Source: Exiguobacterium algae (GTDB lineage Bacteria > Bacillota > Bacilli > Exiguobacteriales > Exiguobacteriaceae). Taken from it: DNA of 64,000 nt. Made by a program: the position numbers and the translations under genes. Below, piece by piece: positions 35,434-43,730 of this stretch; positions within the stretch are counted from its first letter, which is position 1; each line of letters starts with the position of its first letter. The notes beneath the pieces were generated by a model that was given only the letters and a program-made list of their open reading frames with translations, ran no database searches and had not been told where the DNA came from. The stretch lies in contig NZ_JACSKZ010000004.1 in NCBI RefSeq assembly GCF_018617875.1, positions 124,001 to 188,000 on the forward strand. The letters are read 5' to 3'.

Positions 35434-36429
35434 TTATTTTGCAGTCGTTTGACCAATCATACATTGTGCAATTTGAACAGCATTCGCCGCTGCTCCTTTT
35501 CTGACGTTGTCCGCAACACACCAAAGATGGAATGTGTTCGGTTGCGAATCGTCACGTCGAACTCGACCGACATACACCTCGTCTTTCCCGTTCGTATCGA
35601 GCGGTGTCGGATACAGCAGTTCAGTCGGGTTATCCATCAGCACGACTCCCGGTGCATCTGCGAGCACGGCACGTACTTCTTCAAGTGTCGCACCCCGCTC
35701 AAGCGTCACCGTGATGGAGACCGCATGACTGTTTCGAACCGGCACCCGGACACATGTCGCCGTCACACCGAGGTCTGGCGCATTCAAGATTTTCCGCGTC
35801 TCATCGATCATTTTTTGTTCTTCTTTCGTATAGCCGTTTTCTAAGAACACATCGATGTGCGGAAGGACATTGTTGTAAATCGGATACGGATAATTTTGCG
35901 GTGCCTCGCCTTGTGCCCCTCGTTCCAAATCATCGATTCCTTTTTGACCGGATCCGGATACGGCCTGATAGGACGTGTAGGCGACCCGCGTCAATCCATA
36001 CACGTCGGAAAGTGGTGCCAATGCGACGACCGATTGAATGGTTGAACAATTCGGATTCGCAATCAACGATTTGTCCGGACTGAGCTCGACCCGATTCACT
36101 TCGGGTACGACGAGCGGGATTCCTTCTTGCATCCGGAAGGCGCTTGAGTTATCGATGACGATGACCCCTTGCTCGCTTAAACGTGGCGCGTATTGTTCAC
36201 TGATGCTCCCGCCTGCCGAGAACAATGCAATATCAATGGCGTCCGTGTAAATCAGGTCAGAGAGTTCACGAATTACGATGTCCTGTCCGTTTACCTGAAC
36301 AGTTTTTCCTGCTGAACGAGCGGAAGCATAAAGTAACAACTCATTGATTGGAAATTCGTATTCCGTCAATACCTCAATCATCTTCTGGCCGACTGCACCG
36401 GTGGCACCGACGACGGCTACGTTATACAT
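35434..36429 (-). CDS. asd: aspartate-semialdehyde dehydrogenase
   Basis: NADP enzyme of 331 residues that reduces aspartyl phosphate to the semialdehyde. N-terminal GATGAVGQKMIEVL, SAGGSISEQYAP, the catalytic Cys in LIANPNCSTIQ, YQAVSGSGQKG and the His in RVPVRNSHAVSITV. Twelve bases separate it from lysC; the site is AAGGGGG. Confidence 0.96.
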   Translation of the reverse strand: MYNVAVVGATGAVGQKMIEVLTEYEFPINELLLYASARSAGKTVQVNGQDIVIRELSDLIYTDAIDIALFSAGGSISEQYAPRLSEQGVIVIDNSSAFRMQEGIPLVVPEVNRVELSPDKSLIANPNCSTIQSVVALAPLSDVYGLTRVAYTSYQAVSGSGQKGIDDLERGAQGEAPQNYPYPIYNNVLPHIDVFLENGYTKEEQKMIDETRKILNAPDLGVTATCVRVPVRNSHAVSITVTLERGATLEEVRAVLADAPGVVLMDNPTELLYPTPLDTNGKDEVYVGRVRRDDSQPNTFHLWCVADNVRKGAAANAVQIAQCMIGQTTAK

Positions 36430-36441
36430 GCTGACTCCCCC

Positions 36442-37641
36442 TTATAAGTTGAATCGAGCCGCAATGGCTGCGACCGCCGCTTCGACGTCTTGTTCTTGAA
36501 TCGTGTAAGAAATGCTGATCTCAGATGTTGTGACTTGATAGAATGGAATCCCCATCTCGCGGAATGTCGCGAAGAGCTCGGATGCGACGCCTGTCGCGTC
36601 CCGCATGCCGATTCCGACGACCGAGATTTTTGCGTGTTCCGTGTGACGATCGATTTTGATTTGTGGCAAGGTCGCTGTCAATTCTGCAAGTGCCTCTTCT
36701 AAAAACGCCTCTTCATCGAGTGGGCATGTGAACGAGAGGAACACTTCGCCGTCGAACGCCGTTTGCGAAATCATATCGATGTTGACATGGCGTTCTGATA
36801 ATCGTTCAAAGATGTCCGCGACTCCGGCTGCAGTGTGCGGGATATGTTTGATCGAGACACTGAGTACGTTTTTGACGACACTCACGCTCGTGACCGCTTT
36901 CTGTTCCATTGCTTGCGTTGTATCCATGATCCATGTTCCTCCTTCATTTGAGAGCGTCTTCCCTACAAAGATGTTTACATCATATTTTTTTGCGAGCTCG
37001 ACACTTCGCATCTCCATCACTTTTGAACCGAGTGCACTCATCTCCATCATTTCGTCATAAGAGACATTGTCTAGACGTTTCGCCGTCGGATGGATTCGCG
37101 GATCGGTCGTATACACTCCCGCCACATCGGTATAAATCTCACAGCGTTTGCTCAGCACGGCAGCAAGTGCCACAGCCGTCGTGTCCGAACCGCCACGCCC
37201 GAGTGTCGTGACGTCTCCAAATTCATTCACACCCTGGAAACCGGCGACAATCAACACATCGTGTTGTCTTAATTTTTCTTGAAGTACTTCTTTTCGAATC
37301 GCTTTGATTTTACTTTTTGTATGAATGCCCATCGTATCAATCCCGGCTTGCTGTCCCGTAAGCGAAATGGCCGGGACGCCTCGTGAGTTCAAAGCGATAC
37401 TTAACAGACTGATGGTCTGTTCCTCGCCGACAGCTAACAGGCGATCGAGTTCCCGAATCATCGGGCGCTCCGTGATTTGTTTCGCGAGCGAAAGGAGTGA
37501 ATCCGTCGTTTTTCCCATCGCCGAGACGACGACGACCAGTTTTTCTCCGGCTGAGACTCGCGTTTGTAAGTAATCCGATATAGCTTGTATTTGTTCAATT
37601 GTGGCTACAGAACTGCCACCAAATTTGAGTACGGTTGTCAT
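36442..37641 (-). CDS. lysC: aspartokinase, lysine-riboswitch controlled
   Basis: Monofunctional aspartate kinase of 399 residues, first step of the aspartate pathway. MTTVLKFGGSSVA and VVVSAMGKTTD are the nucleotide and aspartate motifs, GRGGSDTTAVALAA follows, and two ACT domains fill residues about 265-395 (VVGIGMRDATGVASELF). Unlike Bacillus LysC there is no clear sign of an internal beta-subunit start, which I did not test further. The start at 37641 follows GGGGAACC; the longer frame runs into the riboswitch terminator. It is the first gene of the eight-gene operon. Confidence 0.95.
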   Translation of the reverse strand: MTTVLKFGGSSVATIEQIQAISDYLQTRVSAGEKLVVVVSAMGKTTDSLLSLAKQITERPMIRELDRLLAVGEEQTISLLSIALNSRGVPAISLTGQQAGIDTMGIHTKSKIKAIRKEVLQEKLRQHDVLIVAGFQGVNEFGDVTTLGRGGSDTTAVALAAVLSKRCEIYTDVAGVYTTDPRIHPTAKRLDNVSYDEMMEMSALGSKVMEMRSVELAKKYDVNIFVGKTLSNEGGTWIMDTTQAMEQKAVTSVSVVKNVLSVSIKHIPHTAAGVADIFERLSERHVNIDMISQTAFDGEVFLSFTCPLDEEAFLEEALAELTATLPQIKIDRHTEHAKISVVGIGMRDATGVASELFATFREMGIPFYQVTTSEISISYTIQEQDVEAAVAAIAARFNL

Positions 37642-37672
37642 CAGGTTCCCCACTTTCAAGATGTCCACCAAC

Positions 37673-37931
37673 AGAAAAAGCGGCAGACCGGTAGGAAGCA
37701 CTCTCCCTACGGTCTGCCGCTTGTACGCGCAGTTGAAAAACGATTAAAAAATCGTTCCGTAGATAGCGCTCCATGGTAGTTGACCATGGCAGTGTAGGCG
37801 TTATTCACGACTACCCCAGCCTTCGTTCACACGCACGTGAACGTCGACTTCGGCGAATTTCCCCTTTCGGCTCGGTCCGGAGTGCGTCCGTTTCAACCAA
37901 GCTTACTCATGTCATTCGCAACCTCTATCTG
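37673..37931 (-). promoter_or_regulatory. lysine riboswitch (L-box) and terminator before lysC
   Basis: Minus-strand cores in order: GATAGAGGTTGCGAA, GAGTAAGC, GAGCCGAAAGGGGAA, TCGCCGAAGTC, GAAGGCTGGGGTAG, CACTGCCATGG and CCATGGAGCGCTATC; GATAG and CTATC close stem P1 (37761-37930). The expression hairpin AGCGGCAGACCG...CGGTCTGCCGCT with TTTTTCTG is at 37673-37722. It closely follows the Bacillus lysC leader. Lysine binding should stop transcription before lysC. Confidence 0.95.
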
Positions 37932-37947
37932 TCAGTTGTTAGTATTA

Positions 37948-37976
37948 GTTATAACAAAACGAAATCTTCTTGCCAA
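37948..37976 (-). promoter_or_regulatory. promoter of the lysine operon
   Basis: -35 TTGGCA (37971-37976), 17-base spacer, -10 TATAAC (37948-37953), about 17 bases before aptamer stem P1. Confidence 0.85.
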
Positions 37977-38012
37977 CCTTTTTTTAGAAAAATGGGATAT
38001 TTCAAAAAAAGC

Positions 38013-38441
38013 TCACCACGTCTTCTTCATCATGCGATGAGGCAAATCAGCGTCTAGAAATTCCGGTCCGTATGCCTCATATCCCAACTTTTCGTAAAAT
38101 GGTAACGCCGTCAGTTGCGCTCCCAATCTCAACTCATGCAAATGATGATGCTTTGCCACTCGTTCGATTTCAAGCATGATTTCTTTAGCGTATCCGTTCC
38201 CTCGAAAATCCTGGATCGTGGCAACGCGCTCCACTTTCCCCACAGTCTCCTCAATCGGACGTAATCGTGCCGTGGTCACCGGTGAATCACCGATCGTTCC
38301 AACAAAATGGATGCATTGCGGGTCAAGCGTGTCGTATTCAAGGTCCGGGTCAATCCCCTGTTCTCCGATAAACACCTTTTCCCGAACCACACGTGCCTGG
38401 GTAATCAATGATTCGTCTTGACCGTTTTGGATAATCAACAT
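38013..38441 (-). CDS. GNAT family N-acetyltransferase (YjcF/ElaA-like)
   Basis: Protein of 142 residues. GNAT core: VVREKVFIGEQGIDPDLEYD (typical of the YjcF/ElaA subgroup), VTTARLRPIE, VERVATIQDFRGNGYAKEIM (acetyl-CoA loop) and LRLGAQLTALPFYEKLGYEAYG. Substrate unknown. Its ATG (38441) overlaps the end of the alanyl-tRNA editing gene upstream (stop at 38435), so the two are coupled. It lies downstream of that gene and just beside the lysine operon promoter. Confidence 0.88.
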   Translation of the reverse strand: MLIIQNGQDESLITQARVVREKVFIGEQGIDPDLEYDTLDPQCIHFVGTIGDSPVTTARLRPIEETVGKVERVATIQDFRGNGYAKEIMLEIERVAKHHHLHELRLGAQLTALPFYEKLGYEAYGPEFLDADLPHRMMKKTW

Positions 38442-39595
38442 GGTAAAACCCCTTCCTGTAGCCGACGTACAATCTCTTCCATCGCTTTCTCTAATTCAAT
38501 TAACGAGTCAAATCGCGCCTGCGCCTGCTTATTGCTTCCACCTCCCCGGCCAAACCCTAACTCATGAAGAACCGCCTTTAAGCATTTTCCGGTCGCCAAA
38601 TCATGCGTGCCGTCATGGACGACAAATAATTTTTTCGTGCCGTAGTTCACACCAACCGCAATTTTCCCGGACGCCGCCACCCGCTCCACGATGGCCATAG
38701 TCAAGGTTTCCGCTTCGGTCTTCCCGATATGGATGGCGACATAGTCATCCTCTTGTAAAACAGCCTCAACCTTCGCTTTGGCAATTCTCAGTTCCAGTTC
38801 TTTAATCTCCCGTTCACGCTCCAAACGAATTGTCCGTTCTTCCAACACCCGCTCTGCTACCGTCTCATTTGTTGTCGAGAGCGTTTGGTGAATGGAGCGT
38901 AACGCAGCCCGTGACGCTTGAGTCATCCGCAAGGCGCGGTTTCCTGCTACGTAGGTCAAACGAATATTTCCCCGTACTTTTTTTATACCAGTTACGTGAA
39001 TGGTTCCAAGTTGCGCCGTCGTCTCCACATGTGTACCGCCACACGCATTGTAGTCCAGTCCTTCGATTTCGACAATCCGGATCATCCCCGTCCGGTCAGT
39101 CGGTTTTCGTAAACGTGTCCGGTCAACTTCGTCCTCCGGGAGCTCCATCTTGCGAATCGGTCGATTTTCAAAGATGATATGCTGAAGCTCCTTCTCAAAT
39201 TGTTCGACTTGATCCCAGTCCAACTGTTCTGTCCCGATTTCAATCGAGGCATCTTCTGCATTGATTCCAAAGCTGAGCGTCTCGATCCCGTGACGATCCT
39301 GCAGGATGGCTGTCATCACATGCTGAGCCGTATGTTGGATCGAGTGATCCTGTCTCACTGTCTCGTCAATTTGCGCTTTGATCGTGCTTCCGACTTCCAG
39401 CGATTGATCGAGTAAATGCCACGTGGTCCCTTCGACCGTTTGCACGTCTTTTACCTCATATTGATCGACCCAGCCGCGATCGGCTGGTTGTCCGCCCCCT
39501 TCCGCATAAAACGGGGTTTGCGCGAAAACGTGCCAATAACCTGATTGATCTTTTTTGACTGCCGTCACGACAGTCTCTGTGATGACTTTCTCCAT
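38435..39595 (-). CDS. AlaX-type alanyl-tRNA editing protein with DHHA1 domain
   Basis: Stand-alone editing protein of 386 residues, long AlaX type. It removes Ser or Gly from mischarged tRNA-Ala. Seen: FYAEGGGQPADRGWV, the zinc pair HTAQHVM with CGGTHV, a coiled region (VLEERTIRLEREREIKELELRIAKAK, about residues 255-285) and a C-terminal DHHA1 domain ending GRGGGSNKQAQA. The start at 39595 lies 8 bases after AGGTGG; a GTG at 39607 overlaps the site. Coupled to the acetyltransferase downstream. Confidence 0.92.
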   Translation of the reverse strand: MEKVITETVVTAVKKDQSGYWHVFAQTPFYAEGGGQPADRGWVDQYEVKDVQTVEGTTWHLLDQSLEVGSTIKAQIDETVRQDHSIQHTAQHVMTAILQDRHGIETLSFGINAEDASIEIGTEQLDWDQVEQFEKELQHIIFENRPIRKMELPEDEVDRTRLRKPTDRTGMIRIVEIEGLDYNACGGTHVETTAQLGTIHVTGIKKVRGNIRLTYVAGNRALRMTQASRAALRSIHQTLSTTNETVAERVLEERTIRLEREREIKELELRIAKAKVEAVLQEDDYVAIHIGKTEAETLTMAIVERVAASGKIAVGVNYGTKKLFVVHDGTHDLATGKCLKAVLHELGFGRGGGSNKQAQARFDSLIELEKAMEEIVRRLQEGVLPC

Positions 39596-39626
39596 CTTCC
39601 TGTCCACCTTTTTTCTATAATCTGTT

Positions 39627-39657
39627 CAGACATCTAGTCTAATTTCGTCTATAATAG
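39627..39657 (+). promoter_or_regulatory. nagR promoter with possible NagR operator
   Basis: -35 CAGACA (39627-39632), 17-base spacer, -10 TATAAT (39650-39655). The overlapping AATTTCGTCTATAAT shares GTCTATA with the operator at nagA and may give autoregulation. Confidence 0.55.
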
Positions 39658-39689
39658 GACATACTACTTCTCGGTTAGGAGCGAAATTG

Positions 39690-40418
39690 ATGTTAGAAAT
39701 TGATAAACAATCCCCGCTTCCTATTTATTATCAAATCGAAGCGTACTTAAAGCAACAAATAGATAACGGAACGTTAAAACCAGGAGATGTCTTGCCATCT
39801 GAACGGGAATTCTCCGAGCAATTCAATGTGAGTCGGATGACCGTCCGGCAAGCCATCATGAACCTCGTCAATTCCGGCTATTTGAACCGCCAAAAAGGTC
39901 GTGGCACCTTTGTTGCGAGTCAAAAAATCGCGATGACGCTGTCCGGGTTAACCAGCTTTTCTGAAGAAATCAAACACCGGGGCATGCGCCCTTATAGCCG
40001 CCTTCTTTCTTTTGACAAGGTCCCGGCCTCTGAACGGGTTGCACAGCAGCTCCGGGTCCCGAATCAGACTCCTGTCTACGAGATGAAACGACTACGCCTG
40101 GCCGATGACATCGTACTCGCCTTAGAAACTGCGTATGTTCCCGTTGCCCTGTTACCTGACTTAACGGAAGCTGATGTGACGGGATCGATTTACGAATACG
40201 CTGAGCAATCGGGGTTACGTTTGAAAAATGCGACCCAAACACTCGAGGCGAGAAGTGCCAGCCCTGAAGAAGCCGAGCTGTTGACCATCTCACCGAATGC
40301 GCCTGTCCTATTAATCGACCAGCGCACCTATCTTGAGGAAGGTGACATGTTCGAATATAGTCGTTCGCTCTTCCGTGGGGACTCCTATTCGTTCACTGTC
40401 TCCATGGAGCGTATATAA
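39690..40418 (+). CDS. nagR: GntR/HutC family regulator NagR (YvoA)
   Basis: Repressor of 242 residues. N-terminal winged helix (PIYYQIEAYLKQQIDNG, LPSEREFSEQFNVSRMTVRQAIMNL, GRGTFVA) and a C-terminal UTRA effector domain from about residue 80 (GLTSFSEEIKHRGM, YEMKRLRLAD, LLIDQRTYLEEGDMFEYSRSLFRGD). Homologues bind N-acetylglucosamine 6-phosphate or glucosamine 6-phosphate and control nag genes. The nagA-nagB pair lies 1.3 kb away with a matching operator. ATG 39690 is 8 bases after TAGGAG. Confidence 0.9.
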   Translation: MLEIDKQSPLPIYYQIEAYLKQQIDNGTLKPGDVLPSEREFSEQFNVSRMTVRQAIMNLVNSGYLNRQKGRGTFVASQKIAMTLSGLTSFSEEIKHRGMRPYSRLLSFDKVPASERVAQQLRVPNQTPVYEMKRLRLADDIVLALETAYVPVALLPDLTEADVTGSIYEYAEQSGLRLKNATQTLEARSASPEEAELLTISPNAPVLLIDQRTYLEEGDMFEYSRSLFRGDSYSFTVSMERI

Positions 40419-40450
40419 AAAAAGTTTGCCCAAGAGGCAAACTTTTTTTA
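40417..40450. terminator. bidirectional terminator
   Basis: AAAAAAAGTTTGCC, short loop and GGCAAACTTTTTTT, between the convergent nagR and LCP genes. Confidence 0.9.
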
Positions 40451-41554
40451 TTATTGCGCTTCGTAAGTCACGCCGTTCGGGTCAAGCGTGTACGATTCTA
40501 GTTCTGTGTCTGACATCGGTTCGACTTTATTCCCGGCGTCTGCTTGTTGGACGCGATAGCGCACTTCTTCAAGAAGCGGCTCGTTCAAGAAATAATAGAA
40601 GTGTCCATCTTCAGCCCGCGCGCCTTCACCGGTCAATTGATATTGTACCGTGTTGTGTAGTGCGCCGACGTCCTCGATCAAACGCATGTAATCGTTCGGT
40701 CCGAGTGTCGTTTGCATATTGTCGCCAACGGCTTTTAACACTTTATCATAGTTGTTGATCAGTGACGTACCGAGTGACTGCTCCAACACAGCATTGATGA
40801 CTTCCATTTGCCGTTGTCCGCGGCCGATGTCTCCTCGAGGATCATCGTAGCGGTTACGGACATAAGCAAGTGCCTCTTCACCACTTAAGCGTTGTAAGCC
40901 TTGTTCGATTTGAACCGTCTCTCTTGATGCGTCATAACTGTTCTGTTGCGATGAAAACGGGACATCGATTTCGACCCCACCGACCGCGTCAATGAAATCG
41001 ACGAAACCTTGGAAGTTCACTGATACGACATGGTCGATATCGATACCGATCAAGTCTTCAATCGTGCTCGTCGCCACGCGCATCCCGTTATTCGGATTCG
41101 ATTCATCCATCGATCCGAAATAGTAAGCATGGGTGATTTTATCCTGGTCGAGCCCTGTTTTCCCGTAAGGAATGTTGAACCCTGAGTAATCGATATTGAC
41201 ATATGAATCACGCGGGATACTGAGCATCGTCGTTTGTTTTTCTTTCTTATTCAAAATCACCATGATCATGACGTCGGAACGGCCGTATTCACCTCTCGCT
41301 TTTTTCTGAGGTGACAAATCTGTTCCGAGAATCAAAAAGCTCTCGGTGTTTTCTTTATCGAAGCGGGTCGGTTCGACTGTCGGGTCATCTTCTAATGTCA
41401 CCTGTGTGCCTGACAGCATGTTATGGGCTTTATAAAATGCCATCCCATACATACTCGATCCGACGATGATGGCAATGAGCAAAATGGAACTAAATACTTT
41501 ATAAAACGCAGACGGTCGCTTGCGCTGTCTGCGAGCATGGGTTCTAGAATTCAT
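40451..41554 (-). CDS. LytR-CpsA-Psr (LCP) cell wall polymer ligase
   Basis: Protein of 367 residues anchored by one N-terminal helix (FYKVFSSILLIAIIVGSSMYG, about 18-38) after a basic cytoplasmic tail (RTHARRQRKR). Outside is the LCP domain: FLILGTDLSPQ, GRSDVMIMVILNKKEKQTTMLSIPRDSYV, HAYYFG, VSVNFQGFVDFIDAVGGVEIDV, AYVRNRYDDPRGDIGRGQRQMEVI. These enzymes attach teichoic acid-like polymers to peptidoglycan. The start at 41554 follows AAGGAG; the frame from 41593 begins close to the transcription start. Confidence 0.93.
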   Translation of the reverse strand: MNSRTHARRQRKRPSAFYKVFSSILLIAIIVGSSMYGMAFYKAHNMLSGTQVTLEDDPTVEPTRFDKENTESFLILGTDLSPQKKARGEYGRSDVMIMVILNKKEKQTTMLSIPRDSYVNIDYSGFNIPYGKTGLDQDKITHAYYFGSMDESNPNNGMRVATSTIEDLIGIDIDHVVSVNFQGFVDFIDAVGGVEIDVPFSSQQNSYDASRETVQIEQGLQRLSGEEALAYVRNRYDDPRGDIGRGQRQMEVINAVLEQSLGTSLINNYDKVLKAVGDNMQTTLGPNDYMRLIEDVGALHNTVQYQLTGEGARAEDGHFYYFLNEPLLEEVRYRVQQADAGNKVEPMSDTELESYTLDPNGVTYEAQ

Positions 41555-41591
41555 GATGTTCTCCTTCAAGTCAAAGATGTAAGCTTCACTC

Positions 41592-41620
41592 ATTATAGAG
41601 GAAACCTCAAGGTTTGTCGA
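41592..41620 (-). promoter_or_regulatory. LCP gene promoter
   Basis: -35 TCGACA (41615-41620), 17-base spacer, -10 TATAAT (41592-41597). Confidence 0.85.
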
Positions 41621-41671
41621 AAACGTTTTGATGACAAATCGATTTCTTTACAATTTCCCATAGTTGAAATG

Positions 41672-41700
41672 AAAAAAACCTAGAGAGCTGTTTCTCTAGG
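41672..41700 (-). terminator. terminator of nagA-nagB
   Basis: CCTAGAGA-loop-TCTCTAGG followed by seven T on the minus strand. Confidence 0.85.
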
Positions 41701-42471
41701 TCATGCATTGGTGCGTATGGAGAAAAATCGGTCGGCAGCCTCACGCCCACGGGCTTGCCGGGCATCGTCGCATCGAGATGCCGCCTCGACATCAAGGACG
41801 ATGGTGACGCTCGGATGTGCTTGAAGGATGGTCGCCGGCCATTCCACCGTCGGTTCCCGTTCAATCATATGATGCACAGCCTCTGCTTTTCGTGTACCGG
41901 TCGCCACCAACACAATTTCACGGGCATTCATGATGGTGTCCAGTCCCATCGTAATCGCATGGGTCGGGACATCACTCAATTCGTTAAAAAAGCGACGATT
42001 GGCTTCCCGTGTTGATGCCGTGAGCTCGGTGACGTGTGTTTTCGCATCGAGAGCCGTTCCGGGCTCGTTGAACGCAATATGACCATTTTCTCCGATTCCG
42101 AGTAACTGCAGATCCACACCGAGTGAGCGGACGAGTTGTTCATAACGCTCTGCTTCTTTCTCTGCGTCAGGCGCATCGCCCTGCGGCAAAAAATGTTCTT
42201 TAAACGGTACCTCGTCGAACAACCGCTCTTTCATGAAGTGATGGTAGCTTTGTGGATGATCCGCTCCGAGACCAATGTACTCATCCAAATTGACACTTGT
42301 GACATGCCGACAGTCTAACGCATCCTGTTTAAACATTTTGTACATGCCGACAGGGGTGCTCCCGGTCGCCAATCCGAGCACAAACGCATTCTTCCCGGCA
42401 AGCCGTTCTTTGATGATGGTATAGGCGATGCGCTCTGCATCTAGTGCATTCTTTGCAACTAATACGTTCAT
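41701..42471 (-). CDS. nagB: glucosamine-6-phosphate deaminase
   Basis: Enzyme of 256 residues that turns glucosamine 6-phosphate into fructose 6-phosphate and ammonia. GLATGSTPVGMYKMF (phosphate loop), NLDEYIGLGADHPQSYHHFM, GIGENGHIAFNEPGTAL with the catalytic Asp/His region, and ITMGLDTIMNAREIVLVATG. ATGA overlap with nagA. With nagA it feeds wall-derived amino sugars into glycolysis. Confidence 0.96.
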   Translation of the reverse strand: MNVLVAKNALDAERIAYTIIKERLAGKNAFVLGLATGSTPVGMYKMFKQDALDCRHVTSVNLDEYIGLGADHPQSYHHFMKERLFDEVPFKEHFLPQGDAPDAEKEAERYEQLVRSLGVDLQLLGIGENGHIAFNEPGTALDAKTHVTELTASTREANRRFFNELSDVPTHAITMGLDTIMNAREIVLVATGTRKAEAVHHMIEREPTVEWPATILQAHPSVTIVLDVEAASRCDDARQARGREAADRFFSIRTNA

Positions 42472-43619
42472 CCTCGTCCCTCCCGTTTGTACGCTATTTG
42501 TCCTCGAAACACCGTGTATGTGACTGTCATGGCTTCATCCCAGATCACAAGATCGGCATCAAATCCGGGTTTGATTTCTCCTTTTGTCTTTAATCCGAAC
42601 TCACGGGCGGCATTCGTCGCCGTCATTTTGACCGCTTCCTGTATACTGCAACCGGTAAAGGATTGGATGTTTCGAAATGCCGCATCCATCGTCAGCACAC
42701 TTCCTGCCAAATTCCCCGCCTCCAGACGTGCCGCGCCCTGCTCCACGATGACCGGTTGACCCCCGAGTTCATACCGTCCATCCGGCAATCCTTTCGCCCG
42801 CATGGCGTCTGTAATGACCACCAGTTCATCCGCTCCTTTTAAACGATAGGCGAAATCGATCATCTCCGGACGACTATGAATCCCGTCCGGAATAATTTCG
42901 GTCATCACCCCTTTTTCCAACAGACAGTATCCAACCGTTCCCGGCTCTCGATGGTGAAGTCCGCGCATCTGGTTGTAGAGATGCGTACCGTGTTTCACGT
43001 CTCCCAATTGATTTTCCTCAAACGTCGCACTCGTATGTCCTGTTGAGCCGATTGCGCCCGACTGTTTCATTGCACGCTCGAATTCACGTGCGCCTGGACG
43101 CTCAGGAGCATAGGTGACGAGACGAATCTGCTTTCCGGCCAACGCTTGCCAACTGTTGAACTGCTCTGCGTCCGGGTCAAGAATGTATTCCACCGGTTGA
43201 GCCCCTGCCATCTCCCGATTAACGAACGGTCCTTCCAAATGAATCCCGATGAGTGTCGAATCCCGTCCCTCAATCACGTTTCGAGCAGCGCTCAGCGCCT
43301 TCTCAATCGATGTCTTCGATTGCGTGATGGTCGTGGCAAAGAAAGAAGTGACCCCTTCCTGCAACATGTTTTCACTCCATGTACGTAATCGTGATTCGTC
43401 GGCATCCATTGTATCAATCCCATATCCACCGTGCACATGAACATCAATCATTCCGGGCGTCACCAAAGCTCCTTCTACGTCCAACGTCACTTCTGACGGG
43501 ATCGGTTCGTATGTGTCCATTGATCCGACCTGTTTAATGGTGTCCCCATCCCACCGTACGTACCCCCGCTCCCAAGACGCATCCGCTGTCACGATGTGGG
43601 CATTAATTAACGTTTCCAT
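42468..43619 (-). CDS. nagA: N-acetylglucosamine-6-phosphate deacetylase
   Basis: Amidohydrolase of 383 residues that removes acetate from GlcNAc-6-P. TPGMIDVHVHGGYGIDTMDA (HxH metal site), LIGIHLEGPFVN (metal Glu), GSTGHTSATFEE and KHGTHLYNQMRGLHHREPG (metal His residues), and VITDAMRAKGLPDGRYELGG (catalytic Asp). AAGGAG lies 10 bases before the ATG. It is the first gene of the nagA-nagB unit, under a NagR-type operator. Confidence 0.95.
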   Translation of the reverse strand: METLINAHIVTADASWERGYVRWDGDTIKQVGSMDTYEPIPSEVTLDVEGALVTPGMIDVHVHGGYGIDTMDADESRLRTWSENMLQEGVTSFFATTITQSKTSIEKALSAARNVIEGRDSTLIGIHLEGPFVNREMAGAQPVEYILDPDAEQFNSWQALAGKQIRLVTYAPERPGAREFERAMKQSGAIGSTGHTSATFEENQLGDVKHGTHLYNQMRGLHHREPGTVGYCLLEKGVMTEIIPDGIHSRPEMIDFAYRLKGADELVVITDAMRAKGLPDGRYELGGQPVIVEQGAARLEAGNLAGSVLTMDAAFRNIQSFTGCSIQEAVKMTATNAAREFGLKTKGEIKPGFDADLVIWDEAMTVTYTVFRGQIAYKREGRG

Positions 43620-43657
43620 CGACGAATCACTCCTTCTCTTTTCTTCTCTTCCATCCT

Positions 43658-43694
43658 ATCATAACCAAAATAAGTATAGTTGTATAGACCAATT
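43658..43694 (-). promoter_or_regulatory. nagA promoter and NagR operator
   Basis: -35 TATACA (43681-43686), 17-base spacer, -10 TATGAT (43658-43663). AATTGGTCTATACAACT (minus strand, 43678-43694) overlaps the -35 and fits the TGGTCTAGACCA-type site of DasR/NagR regulators with a few mismatches. Confidence 0.7.
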
Positions 43695-43730
43695 TAAATA
43701 TAAAAGAAATTGTCCGCCTCAGCGGACAAT

